This document shows, in pieces, positions 20,448 through 32,208 of a stretch of 64,000 nucleotides of DNA (the stretch's first letter is position 1; each line of letters starts with the position of its first letter). Source of the stretch: Agriotes lineatus (lineage: Eukaryota; Arthropoda; Insecta; Coleoptera; Elateridae). Both the position numbers and the translations under genes were made by a program. Location: positions 1-64,000 of the forward strand of contig CALNHX010005206.1 of NCBI GenBank assembly GCA_940337035.1, given 5' to 3'. Below the pieces are notes generated by a model that had not been told where the DNA came from, searched no databases, and saw only the letters and a program-made list of their open reading frames with translations.

Positions 20448-21114
20448 TATTTCCACTTAATAAATTACTTCACTACTAACATAATTAATTTAATTATTGA
20501 AAGAAATAAAAATTTATTGTAATAATAAGTGGAAACCACAGGGATCAAGTTCAGTTACTACAAAGCAGTTTCTGATCTTCCATCGAACCCCTGATACCAA
20601 TTAGCTTACTATAAAGACGCAGGAACAACACAGTAGCACAATAACATTAATCATATCTACACTTAGAAAAATTAAAAAATGAGCTGTTGTAGGAATCGGC
20701 TAATTATCAACGATGCACAAAAAAAATAAATAGTATCAAGAATGAAGCAAATTAGTAAACTGGCTATAAAGCAAAACCTGGCGAAATCTATTTTTAAACA
20801 ATCCAAGAGGAAGGGTTTTAAGAGAATGTGGCACACATATATATAATACACATATATTGCTAGTAGGGCCTGGAAATGTCAGAAAACATTACGGCGCCGA
20901 CATAGTCTCACTTAGAGTATAACGCGTCTCGTGCGCATGCGTGAGAATTCGAACTCCGCCTTTAGAAGCGAATTTTAAACTTGACCACTTCCCCATTGGC
21001 CGGACGACGCCGCCTCGCTTGCACACAGCTCACCATTATACCTTGAAGAGTTGGTTGTCTGTCTCACTTCCTTGGCAAGTTTCCCACTCATAGCCGCTAG
21101 CAATATAGTAAGTA

Positions 21115-23815
21115 TTAGATATATGGTGGCACAGCAGTATAGACTTTAAAGATATTATACAAAAAACAACCTTTGTACATTGTAGTTCGGTGAATTGGCG
21201 GTGTTATTCCACCTTTAAAACGCAAATTCAATTTATGTACATCTGTACGAAAGGTTATTTTATTATACAAGTATATGGACTGTTTTTCTGTAATAACTCT
21301 GTGATACAGGCAGGCAGCACTCAGCACTCTCCTGTTTTCCATGTCAAGCCACTGTATCTCTTTTAATTTATGTGAAACGCAGTTATATTTTTTTATGCCA
21401 AAAATTAAACGTATGCGAGTATTTTGCACCCTTTGAATTCTGGAAGAAGTGTCTTGGTAACACAAGGGCCGTAAATTTGCGAACAATAATTAAAATGACT
21501 TCAAACTAAAGAATCACACAACTGAGCTTTAAGATTTTGTGGAAGATAATGGCGATGCGGATAAATTAACTTTAAATTTAGGTAAGCCCGTTTAATATAA
21601 TTGTTCACAAGAGAATTATATCTAAAGCTATTATTCACCATTATTCCAAAATTTTTTTATTCCTCTTTAATTGGAATTACTTGATCATCAATATTTAAAC
21701 TTATTAGTCTTTAAATCCCCCACTTTTTGTTTGTTACCGAAGAGTACGACTACTGTTTTGAGAGGATTAAGGAGTAAACTGTGTTGGGATGAAATTTTGA
21801 AAATAGAGTCTAAATCAACTTGTATATCATTTAAAGCTTGTAAAACCCTTTCAGACTCGAATGAGTAGTATAACTGCGTGTCGTCAGCGTACATATGCAC
21901 CATACAAGTCTTAACGACGCTATGAAAAGCGTGAGTATAAATTGAAAATAGTAAAGGGCCTAGTATGGAGCCTTGTGGCACTCCCCTAGATAGTGTTCTG
22001 TACGCCGATGACTCATTCACCAACTTGACACTCTGGAGTTTGTCAGAAAGGTAACTTCGAAGTATATCAACAGCACTAGTTGAGAAACCTGTATATTTTA
22101 GAATATCGAGCGAAATGTTGTGACTCGGAAGCTTTACTGAAATCTAAAAGGATTAATACCGAGAGTTGGTTTCGATCATTAGCAGTCATTAAGTCATGAG
22201 TGACGTTCAGCAATGCAGTTGAACAACTATAGCCAGCCCTAAAACCTGATTGATTATCAGGCAAGATATTGTTTTCATTTAGATAACCACGAATCTTAAC
22301 ATTTATAACCTTTTCCAAAATTTTTGAGTAAACCGGAAGGATACTTATAGGCCGTAAGTCTTTGTATATTTTAGGATTGGAGCTTTTTGGTATGGGAGTA
22401 ATAACTGCCTTTTTCCACAGTTTTGGGAAAATATTAAGTAAACAATTAATTATTTGTGTTAAGTAAGGCAAAATAGTAGAACAGAAAAGATTTAAGATCT
22501 TAATATTAATGTTATCACACCCAGAAGCATTAATTTTAATTTCACTAATAAATTTTGCAACTGTGGATACATCTACTGGCATAAATTTAAATTCAGAAGT
22601 AACACTAGGTTTATTAGTATAAAATTTGGAAACAGCATTATTACCATGTATAGTAGGGATACTATCGATAAAATAGTTATTAATCTCAGTTGCGTTCTGA
22701 AGATCAGGAGGCAATTCATAATTTTTTTTGTCATTCACTACTTTCATCTATTTGAGCATATTCCAATTTTCTTTAGAATTATTTGATTTAATCTTATGTT
22801 CAAAATATGCTTTTTTTTCTAATTTAATGGTTTTTGTAGCTAGATTGCGCAACAATTTATAGTAATCCCAACTAGAAGGCGACTTAGATTTTTTAAATTT
22901 AACATACGCTTTGTCTCTAAGTTTCATTAGAAATTTTGTGTTTTCACTTAACCAAGGAGAACTAACTTTATTAAAATTTGTTAAGGTTTTAATAGGAGCA
23001 TGTTTGTCAATAATTAGGGTTGTAATATTGTTATTAAAAAAAGAAATTTTTGAATCCACATCATCAATATAGAATATGTTTTGCCACGCAATTCGTACAT
23101 CATTAAGAAACGCATTCATATTGAAGTGTTTATAAGATCTAGTAGTTTTATGATATTCGCTGTTTTGTATTGATAATTCACAGAAAATAGTTTCATGGTC
23201 AGAAAATATTGGCCCAGTAACTCCTGAGTTCATAACAATACTAGTATTAGATACAATAATGTGATCTAAGAGAGATCTCCCAAATCTTGTCGGTTCCTCG
23301 ATAATTTGTGTCAGACCCAAAGACTCCAGCATATTTGTATAGTATATAGAATCAGGTGAAGTAGATGCTATGATATTGATATTCCAGTCCCCAAAACAAA
23401 TAAGATTATCAGTAGCGAGAGATAACTGAGTGCATGACTGCTCAAATGTATCGCAGAACACTTTATAATTTTGATTGGGTGGTTTATATACAACCCCCAC
23501 AGCAAGTACTAATTTATTAATTTTAAGCGTTAACCATAGTTGTTTGATAAATGAATTGTTTATATCAACTACAAAATAACTAAGATGATTTTTTCAATAA
23601 ATGCATACACCACCGTCTCTTTCAGCACGATCATGTAGTATTACATTATAACCATATATATTAATAAAACCGTCACTTGCTTATCTAGCCAGGTTTCGCT
23701 AACAGCTAGAACATCATAATTAGTTCCACTTAAAAAAAGTTTCACATCGTGCAATTTCGGTATTAAAGATCTCACATTAATATGTGCAAGACGTAAAGGG
23801 ATTGCGTATATTAAG
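21115..23815 (-). pseudogene. Decayed LINE ORF2 (endonuclease and reverse transcriptase)
   Basis: Pieces in several frames read in order on the minus strand. The APE-type endonuclease starts near 23800 (LRLAHINVRSLIPKLHDVK, then VLAVSETWL) and continues through MGVVYKPPNQ, FGDWNINI, LLDHIIVS and FSDHETIFCEL at 22748-23500. The reverse transcriptase runs through TPIPKSSNPKIYKDLRPIS and DFSKA (22076-22747), then GVPQGSILGPLLFSIY and MYADDTQLY (21688-22023). The C-terminal region (21115-21486) has RVQNTRIRLIFGIKKY. Frameshifts near 23500, 22100 and 21500-21690 show it is inactive. Clade is Jockey/CR1/L2-like; I cannot be more exact. Confidence 0.82.
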
Positions 23816-24242
23816 GATACAAATAAGATTTATATATAAATAATTAAAAATGCATATTGACAAATGTCAATTCCCACAACAAACAAACAAAAAAAGCAAT
23901 GTGAAATCTATAATATAATTTTCCTTAATGTGTGTTTGTCTGTCTGTGGCACCACATAAAATCTCACGTTCCGGCTTCACAGATGTTTATATTTGTTTAG
24001 GTTTTGTTTTTCTTATCTTAGCGCTCGGCTCGGAGGTTGACCCTTCGCGTATCCTATTTCATGTGCGCGTAGCGCGCAATTTGCTTGTGTTAAATAATAT
24101 TGTAACTGTAATTGTTAACAATGTTATACGTATAATACAAAAAATAAAATAAATTTAGATAATTACTAAACTGAAGTAAGAATTTAAAGTTTATTAGATG
24201 GCTGGTATTCACTATCACGCTCGTAAGCTGCTCTGTAAAATA

Positions 24243-24932
24243 CTAGATAAGCAGCTCGTCGAGACCATTGCATGTACTGATAATGTGAACATTCCTCTTT
24301 ATTTTAACAAAAACTTTTCCATTATTAGTCCATACTGAGTTATATCCTAAGTTATTTGCAGCGCATTTTAATAACTCCAACCGTTTTCGAGTAAGATCCT
24401 CCCGGATAACCAACTTAGTAGCTTTTAATTTGCGTTTGCTTTGGAAAACGCCCTGTTTTACACTACGCTGCACGAATTTAACAATAATTGGTTTACAGTT
24501 ACCTTCTTTACTTTTTAACCGATGGCACACATCAATTGCATGGTTATGTAAATCGATATTAAGCTTTTCCTTACAAAATTTAGTAACTACTTGCTCGGTG
24601 TCTTTGTTTGGAGTTTCTGGTATCCCAAAGATCCGCAGACTGTTTTTTCAGGTATATTGCTGATATTCATCGAACAGGACTTCAGAAGAAGATTTGGCGG
24701 CACCCAATTGTTCTTCTAAATTGGTAATTTTCTCCTCCAAATCCATAATGGTAGCTGTTAAGGATTCATCAATCACAGCCTTAAGCTCAGCTCTAAGTTT
24801 AACCATAAACACGTCACTTTCTATCAACTTATCAGCGATTTTTTGGGCTAGAGCATCGGTATTATCTTCGCTTTCGTTTTTAGAACGGTTTCTTGTCTCC
24901 ATTTTAATACAATTAAATTTCTCGAACTGCAC
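24243..24932 (-). pseudogene. LINE ORF1 (coiled coil plus RRM-like domain)
   Basis: The N-terminal part (24648-24932) encodes an acidic helical coiled coil (ATIMDLEEKITNLEEQL). After a frame change near 24640 the sequence continues with LRIFGIPETPN, DVCHRLKSKEGN, KPIIVKFVQRSVKQGVF and a C-terminal LVIREDLTRKR block, which together resemble the RRM and C-terminal domain of L1-type ORF1 proteins. It lies 5' of the endonuclease-RT ORF on the same strand, about 430 bp away, so it belongs to the same LINE. The 5' end of the element is near 25,000. Confidence 0.75.
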
Positions 24933-27326
24933 AAACGTATAATTTTATATAGGCAGACAGAGCGCTTGTATGCGTGTTGCTAGCTCCGCGATCACATTCC
25001 AACTTTTCATGGCAAAATTTCATAAACGTGCAAATGCCATTGTTATAACAAGAAATTGTCTTACCTGCGTACTAAACTAACAGTACTAGCTACATTCCAT
25101 AGTAGATTATTTTCTTAAAGGGTCATTTACTACCTGCCTACATAATACAAGTTTACTGAGTCATAGGAAATTCAAATAGTCGGAGGTCTGAGCAGGGTTG
25201 AGCAGATTTAATTTTTTTGATAAAAATAATGAATTTAATGGAGTAATTTAATTATCAAAACCATTGATTTAAATAATATTTTTATAGCTTGCCAAATCAA
25301 CAAAACAAATACACAAAAGAAGTGCCCTTCAAATATTGCTAATTAAACAAAACCACCATGAACAGTAACAATATAACAAAATGCTGAAACCGTTTTAACT
25401 TTTAAAATACATCTTGAAACAGTTAAAATATAAATAAGGGGCACTAGAAAAGTTAGAAATTAGACGTAATATGAATAATAGTAATAATACGTACTATGCT
25501 TGTTTTATTGTTAATCAAATAAAACAGTTATTTCTAAGATATAAAAACCGTTTATTACGCTGTACAAGGACAAAGTCGGCATTTTTAAAATAGTTTGGTA
25601 GGAATTTTAATTTACAAGCGGTGATCACACTGATTCTAGAACACACTGTGCACACTCGTGGATCTATGAATTAACATATCATAGTGCACGTGCATTTTCA
25701 TAAACTAACATAAATAAAGAAAAATCGATTTTTATTTATCTTCAAATAGTCAGTACTACAGTCGTTCAAATAGTTTGTTGACCTTTGGTGTTTTCATTTA
25801 AAAACAAAAATTGTAAAGTGTGAGTCGGAGTCGGGTATTTTATACGGACTCCGACTCCACCAAAACGTTCCGACTCCTCGACTCCAACTTCCGACTCCGA
25901 CTCCGACTCTACAGCCCTGGATTAAAGGGTGGATTAATATGCACAGAAAAAGTCAAATATATGCGCATATATATGCAGTAAAAATGTAAAAGATATGCAG
26001 TCAGTTTGTTAAAATATGCAACATTATATGCAAAATATGCATACCAAGAAATAATACAACTCAAAAACTTTTATTATGTGAAAAACTAATGAAGTATTAG
26101 TTTAATATTAGCTACAAATAATTTTACGATCAATTGGTAAATTAAATACAATACATTTCATTCTGATTCGTTGCTTTACTGCCTATAACAACTTACAATA
26201 AGGTGTTTCTCCAAATTGTTTATATTAAATCTTTGTCGCCTATCAGATAAAATATATTTTTAAATGAAAAGCTCCGTTCGACATCAACAGATGTAATTGG
26301 AGCGTTTTTCAACACATACAATGTTTGGATCGATTTCCAATTCTACTGATTCTCCAGAAATAATTTTAGATACAATTACAAGAACGTGGATACCCTTTGT
26401 TTTTTTTGAAATGCGGAAAGTCTTCTGCCTCTAATTTTAAAATCGTTTCGGACACAAAGTGCTAATTAGCGCTTTTAAATACTGATTGTTGCAGCAAGTC
26501 TGTTTTATTTAGAATACCTTTTGCTTCCGTAATTGAATGAGATGCATCGGAAAATTCTAAAATTTGTTTAATTTTTTTTAAATTTTCAAAGTAAAACAGG
26601 GCGGCTTGTAGCCACGTACTGTACCTAGTTATTGCTGGTTGAGGGAGAAGGGGAGTATTTGGAAGCTTTTCTCTGTATACCTAAATTCTAAGGGATGTCT
26701 TAATAAATACTTTTTTACATTGTTAATCAAACTATTTATTAATGGGAACTGAGATCTAATCTCTTCCGCTACTCTATTTAATCCATGTGCTAAGCAAGTG
26801 TTCCGAATAAAATTTTTATAAAATATTTTTAAATTTAAATTTAAGTAAACCTACATATGGTTAAATGGTTTGTTTTTTTCAAGTTGTTTGCAACTTATCA
26901 AACATGATTTACTCTTATAATCAGGATGCAAAACACCTATCAATAAATTCACGATATAACGACCACAATTATCTGTTGTTTCATCCACTATAAAATACAA
27001 ATAATTATTTCCTATTTGTTGATGTATCTCACGCATTGTATCCACAAAGACAGAATTCACATAGTTTTTTCGCAAGTTACTTGCTTTTGTCAGGTGTATC
27101 CTGCTTACAGTATTTGATCAAAAACGATTTTAAATTAGGATCATTTAGTTTTTTAAGCGGTATATTAGAACTAACAAATGCTTTGCATAAAGCATAGTTG
27201 AAGAACTCTGTTTTGTTCCGTCTTGAACTCCCTGCTAAACATTCTTGTAGGGACGACTGCGGCTTGTTTGTTGACTTTAATTTTTCACATTTTCGTTTGT
27301 GCAAAGGTGTACCGACGTATTGGTCA

Positions 27327-29191
27327 CACACACACACACACACAGCTCTATGGTCCTTGTAGAACCTTGGCCTTGTCCACAACGGCCTTCCATCTATCTC
27401 GATCTAATGCAAGGGCTGGCCAGTTTCCGACTTGCAGTTGCTTTATGTCACTAGTTACATTGTCTTTCCATCTGGCACGCGGCCGCCCTCTTAAACGCCG
27501 TCCTTCTGGGTTATTAACTAAAACCCTTCTGGTTGTTCTTGTTTCTGGCATTCTCCATACGTGACCTAGCCATCTAATTCTCTGCTTTTTTATCCATCCA
27601 GCTAGATCTTGATCGCTGTACATATTTTTCAGTTCGTGGTTCATTCTTGTTCGCCAAGAGTTTAAATCTCTATCGAAGACTGGTCCAAAAATTGATCGTA
27701 ATACCTTTCTTCGAATCTGTTTAGAAGTTCTTCATTTTTCTTCGTCAAAGTCCAACTTTCACATCCGTAGCATACCACTGGTCTGATTAAGGATCTATAT
27801 AATTGCAATTTACAGTTTCTTGTCACATACCTTGATTTTATAATATGTTTCAGGCCATAGAAGCAGCGGTTTCCAGCCGTAATTCGAGCTTTAATTTCCT
27901 TACTCATATCGTTATTTTCAGTAATTATAGTTCCAAGATACTTAAACTCCTGTACCATTTCAAAATTGTGGTCTCCTATGATTCCCCTCGCTGCATCGTG
28001 CTGTTGTAATCCACGTTGCGTTGATATGAGTTTAGTTTTATTTTCATTAATTTTGAGACCACAGAGGCGGCCAGTAGGTTCTATTTCATTATATATTTCC
28101 TGTATATCCTCTCGTCTTCTTCCTAAGATGGCTACATCGTCTGCGAACGCTAATATTTGGTTTCGTTTTGTAAATATTGTGCCATCTGGGTTTACATTTG
28201 ATGCTCTTATTATTCTTTCCAACACTAGATTGAACAGTGTGGGTGACAGCACGTCCCCTTGTTTTAGCCCTCGTTTGACTTGGAATTCTTCGGATACTTT
28301 ATTTCCAATTTTGCATTTGCACCTCATTCCTGTCACTGTAGCTTTTATTAAACGTTTGTATTTATTGGGAATTTTAAACTGATCTAAAGTTTTCCAAATT
28401 TCAGAGTGACGGAGGCTATCATATGCTTGTTTGAAGTCAACATATAGTTGTGTGATGTCTATATTGAACTCCCAGCACTTTTCTAGAATTAATCTAAGTG
28501 TGTAGATTTGGTCTATAGTTGATCTTCCTTTCCTAAAGCCTGCCTGGTATTGGCCAATTAGTTGTTCTGCTAGGGGGTTTAGTCGTGCATTTATAATTTG
28601 TGTGAATACTTTGTATGTGACGTTTAATAAACAGATACCCCTATAGTTTTTACAGTCGAGTTTGTCGCCTTTCTTATGAATGGGACATAAGATTCCGCAT
28701 TTCCATTCATCCGGTAGTACTTCTGTTTTCCATATTTCAGTGATCAATACATGTATTGCTCTTATAAGGTCTTTGGTAGCGTGATGTAGCAGTTCGGCTG
28801 GTATGCCATCTGTGCCTGGGGATTTATTGGTCTTCATTTTTTTAATAGCGTTTTCTACTTCTTCAAAAGTTGGATTTTCTATTGGTTCTTCCTCTTCCTC
28901 TCGATATACTTCCCCTTCCATGTCTGCATTACCTTCCTCTATTATATGTTGATCGTTGTTTTCTCCATTTAGTAAGTCATTAAAGTGTTGGGCCCATCTT
29001 TCTAGTATGTCTTGGTTATTACATAGGAGTGCGCCTTCTTTATTTTTACATAGATTATTGCGTGGTTTGAAACCTTTTCTTAGTTCGTTGGTGACTTTAT
29101 ACATGCTTCTTGTTTGGTTTTCATGATAGTAGTTCTCAATTTCTTGTACTTTGGTTTGCATAAATTTCCTCTTCTTGTTTCTTAGTAATTA
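27327..29191 (-). mobile_element. RTE-type LINE insertion with 13-bp target duplication
   Basis: The insertion is bounded by an exact 13-bp direct repeat GACGTATTGGTCA (27314-27326 and 29192-29204). On the minus strand it ends in a (TG)n microsatellite (27326-27343), a common tail type for RTE-like elements. It is 5'-truncated, as no endonuclease precedes the reverse transcriptase. It lies inside the hAT transposase gene, so it is younger than that gene. Confidence 0.92.
27348..29161 (-). pseudogene. RTE-like reverse transcriptase, one frameshift
   Basis: A 499-codon frame (29161-27662) followed by a second frame (27644-27348) after a frameshift near 27650. Motifs: KSPGTDGIPAELL (about 113-125), CPIHKKGDKLDCKNYRGI, QAGFRKGRSTIDQI, LYVDFKQAYDS, RGLKQGDVLSPTLFN and LAFADDVAIL (catalytic FADD at about 339-342). 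The C-terminal part has RPVVCYGCESWTLT and, past the frameshift, RIRWLGHVWRMPE and GRPRARWKD, typical of endonuclease-reverse transcriptase genes in insects. The endonuclease domain is missing through 5' truncation. Confidence 0.88.
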
Positions 29192-29567
29192 GACGTATTG
29201 GTCAGTTAAATATTTATTTGTACACGAAACCTACAATTATAAAACAGATAGGTACCTAAGAAAAATAAATTTTATACACATTTTATTTATAATCAATTAA
29301 AAATCAAATCAATTTTGCAATATTCAAAAATTCTGAAAATGTATCTATTTAACAGAAAAGCGTTGGCATTAAAATTTTACTGAAATTTAAAATTTAAAAT
29401 AGTAAATGCAATAATTAAACTTACTGTTTTACTGCAAGCTTTGCAGAATACACCATCGCCATCCACTACAAGCTCGGGATAACCTTTTATCTACAATATT
29501 ACGTTTGACATTTTGTCTATTATTTCACAAAAATTGGAGGTTTATCACAATATTTTAAATGCTAAAA

Positions 29568-29941
29568 CAGGGTGTCTAGCGACCGGGAATTCCTGGAAAA
29601 CCGGGAATTATACGGGAATTTGAAAGTGCCCTTGAAAATTCGGGAAATATGCGGGAATTTCTTAGGCAACCGGGAATTTTTTTATCAACGGGAATTTGCA
29701 GTAATTTTTGCCATTACGGAAATATTAAGCGAAATTTCCGTAAAAATTTTCGGATTATCCGGAATAATTACAAAAATTTACGGGACGCGCGAAGACAGGC
29801 CGTTGTGTGTTTTTTTTTTAAATGAATACCCGAAAAAGTCAGACCGGAAGACCAGAAAGTATCCGGGAATCCTAATAAAATGACCGGGAAAATACGGGAA
29901 TTATACGGGAATTTTGAATCACATATCTGGTAGACACCTTG
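29568..29941. mobile_element. 374-bp TIR element built from CGGGAAT repeats
   Basis: The ends CAGGGTGTCTA and TAGACACCTTG are inverted repeats with one mismatch. A 5-bp direct repeat TAAAA (29563-29567 and 29942-29946) flanks them and may be the target duplication. The interior contains about ten copies of CGGGAAT or close variants, nearly all in the same orientation. The 103-codon frame inside simply translates the repeat and is not a gene. Confidence 0.65.
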
Positions 29942-30336
29942 TAAAAGAGCGATTGTTGTTACGCAGTAAACTAATGCACAATGACTGACGAAAGGTTCAG
30001 ATTTTAGTTAAAATTTATCTTTTGCCCTGCTCAGTCCATAGTTCAACACTCCTAACCCCTTCAAGCACTTAATATATTTTTCTAAGAATATTGTTAACAG
30101 TCAACTAACAAATAGCATTCTTGACAATATTGTTACTCAGTGAATGGCCATTTACATAAGCTTCTCATTTTAAGCAGGTAGTTTCATTTATTGTGTTCCC
30201 TTGAGGAAATGGGAGAAAAAAATGTTTGAGTAAAATATAAGATTTATTTAGAAATGCACATATTATGCAATAATATGCACATTTTACAAAAATATGAACA
30301 TAACTGCAAATATATACAAAATATTCAAAATTAAAT

Positions 30337-30430
30337 TGTTTATTTTTTTATTTATTTATTTATTTATTGTATATACACCAGCCAAACCAACAGATAGGCT
30401 GCCGAGGCAGCCATCCAATAATAGGTTTGG
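30337..30430 (-). mobile_element. 3' end of a LINE with (TTTA)n tail
   Basis: A TTTATTTATTTATTTATT run is followed by AACAGATAGGCTGCCGAGGC and GCCATCCAATAATAGG. The layout parallels the 3' end of the LINE at 11456 (T-run, then a TAATAGAAAGCGGCATAGCC-type block), so this is the 3' end of a related element in minus orientation. No coding part is recognisable beyond it. Confidence 0.5.
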
Positions 30431-30592
30431 ACATATAAACTATATAAAAAAGAACGTACAATCTATGAGAAAACTGACTAATTAAACAAAAGTGCATTCT
30501 GAATCTAGGTAAAAAATATATAACACGTAAGTAAAAGAAACATTACAATATTACGAGTAATATTATTTAACTAAAAAATATCAGACCAAAAC

Positions 30593-31983
30593 TGTATAAG
30601 ACGGTAGGACCCGTGGTTACGCAAAGCTTAACCACCAGAGGGTTTGCGTTTTGTTTTTCTGTAAAGTATGCAACCAAATATGCTAAGTAAAAGATGGTTT
30701 ATTGCTACCACCGATTGCTACACAGCAGCAGGTGAACCTTTCTCTTAATCCTTTGGTTTACCTGCTTGGGGTTGTAGATTGTAGTAAAGATTATTTATTT
30801 GTAATTTTAATAATCTAACCAAGGTTTTGGGCTTTTGGCACATAATGTTTATTCTATCAAACAAATAATGAGCAGTTTAGCAAAATACAAAATTTCTTAA
30901 AATTATAGAAATAAATAAACAAAAACAATTAAATCAAACAAATATATTCAAAAAAATATTCAGTTAGCGAAAATACAAAACTTTTAAAATCGTAGAAATA
31001 AATAAAAAGGTTAATTAAATTTACAGTTAAAACAATTACGATACAACTCTTAACTCTGGGATTTTGACACACTACACCTATTCTGTCAAATAAATAATGG
31101 GCAGTTAGCGAAACACAAAACTCTTTAAAATCATAAAAATAAATTAAAAAAACAAAACAAAATTACAATTTGTTTTTTGTATGACTAACTTGAAAAGAGG
31201 CTTCCACGAATGGGGCCCCCAGTTAATCCGCTGCGAATTCCGGTTCAATGGGATTGCCGGGAACTGCCACTTAATAACCATTGACTTGGGTTCAGTTATT
31301 TGTTGGAGTGAAACAAGACTTAACAAACACGAGTATATTGAGTAACAACGATTACAAACGTCACTGATGGACCGATGGTTTTTTACAATAGCTTCAACTG
31401 TTGTGACACGCTTGGATTGGCCACGCGAAAATAGCGAATTGCGCGTAACCGTCACACAAAACAACCTGGAAACGTCTTTACCAGGGAGCTAGACCGACCG
31501 CAAACCAGCACAAAGCTTAGCTGAACTTGCTTACTCGAAATTCTGAATCTAACTGAAGCTGAATTGACAATGAGCTGAACTCGCAAATTCAACAAGGAAG
31601 GGAAGGCTCAAACACTATTGGCTGAGGCGATCCTGCGTAGCCAATCGGAGCGTCGCACGTTGTTTAGGAATAAATGCTTATTTTAAGAAATCTTAATGCT
31701 AAGCTCTCTCAATGAGGCATTGTATTGAACGAAATCCATAAACACATGAGTCCCAAATACGCTAAGTCGGCTTAAGTCCTATTAGAAAGTGTATCAATCC
31801 GCTTAAAAGCCATTAAGGGAAGCTTACAAATTCCATTCCAATATTAACAGAGGCAAACAAATACGGCAAGATGCAAATTTGACTTTACCACGACCTTTGA
31901 ATGAGATAGAACAGTTATGACTTGAATTACATGAATAATTATAAGCAAAAAGGTTTGATGCACGCATCTGTGTGAATCAAACA
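30593..31983 (-). repeat. Putative 3' LTR of the BEL/Pao element
   Basis: The segment has TG at its left edge (TGTATAAGAC) and CA at its right edge (GAATCAAACA), so in element orientation it starts TGTTTGATTC and ends CTTATACA. A purine-rich tract abuts it at 31984. It follows the pol stop by about 225 bp on the minus strand, the right place for a 3' LTR. The second LTR is missing, so the limits cannot be confirmed by comparison. The length, 1.39 kb, is long for an LTR but possible. Confidence 0.55.
30839..31148. repeat. Three imperfect tandem repeats inside the LTR
   Basis: Three copies of a roughly 75-80 bp unit start near 30839, 30936 and 31067. Each carries a TATTCTRTCAAA-like start, CAGTTAGCRAAA and CTTWAAAATCRTAGAAATAAAT. 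The middle copy is more diverged at its start. Such repeats are common in LTR U3/U5 regions and could multiply regulatory sites. Confidence 0.6.
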
Positions 31984-31995
31984 TGCCGCCCCCGA
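31984..31995 (-). promoter_or_regulatory. Polypurine tract of the BEL/Pao element
   Basis: On the minus strand the sequence CGGGGGCGGCA directly precedes the LTR start TGTTTGATTC. Its position between pol and the LTR fits the primer site for plus-strand DNA synthesis. It is interrupted by C residues, so it is a weak example. Confidence 0.4.
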
Positions 31996-32208
31996 AGTGC
32001 CGACTATGGCACGACGTGATTAAATCCCAAAATTAAACTGAAATCTAAAACTACCAAATAATCAAATGCATAACAAGAACTAATGACAGATGATAATCCA
32101 AGAGCCTTACAGATAACCTACAACTAGCATGAATACAAGCAAAGAAACAACTAAACCTAGCAAAATGTTCAATCAACGAAAACTACCAACTAGGAGCAAA
32201 GTCAATGT

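Larger units (their letters stand above)
20102..25919. mobile_element. 5.8-kb hAT element with GGAGTC-rich ends and exact TSD
   Basis: The element is flanked by a perfect 8-bp duplication GATTAAAG (20094-20101 and 25920-25927). Its ends begin CAGGGTTGTGGAGTC and, inverted, CAGGGCTGTAGAGTCGGAG. Both subterminal regions carry runs of GGAGTC/GACTCC (20132-20190 and 25822-25910). No hAT transposase was recognised inside. The middle (about 20420-25000) is occupied by a decayed LINE on the minus strand. The outer flanks 20191-20420 and 25100-25820 are non-coding. Confidence 0.88.
26165..29500 (-). pseudogene. hAT-family transposase pseudogene with intron, split by a LINE
   Basis: Reading the minus strand from the right: exon 1 (to 29425) encodes VFCKACSKT, the first cysteine pair of a BED-type zinc finger, then a GTAAGT donor at 29424. 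The acceptor TAG is at 29233-29231, and the next exon starts VSCTNKYLTDQYVGTPLHKRKCEK, which supplies further Cys/His residues. The LINE 27327-29191 interrupts here. The frame resumes with FVSSNIPLKKLNDPNLKSFL, then YFIVDETTDNCGRYIVNLL (DDE region), LAHGLNRVAEEIRSQFP near 26790, and a C-terminal SVDVERSF dimerisation block near 26280. In-frame stops and frameshifts make it inactive. Family: CGGBP1-like/hAT transposase. Confidence 0.78.
25936..30335 (-). mobile_element. Decayed hAT element with ATATGC subterminal repeats
   Basis: Clusters of ATATGC/GCATAT motifs occur at 25938-26043 and again at about 30255-30290, outside the transposase remnant, as expected of transposase-binding subterminal repeats. 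The right end appears cut by another LINE tail at about 30337, and no target duplication could be established. The element holds the transposase pseudogene 26165-29500, an RTE-type LINE and a small TIR element. Confidence 0.55.

Noticed and set aside
29572..29883. 103-codon ORF as a gene
   Set aside because: It lies entirely in a TIR element and translates the CGGGAAT repeat.
31144..31464. 106-codon ORF upstream of the BEL purine tract
   Set aside because: It falls inside the proposed LTR and has no similarity I recognise.
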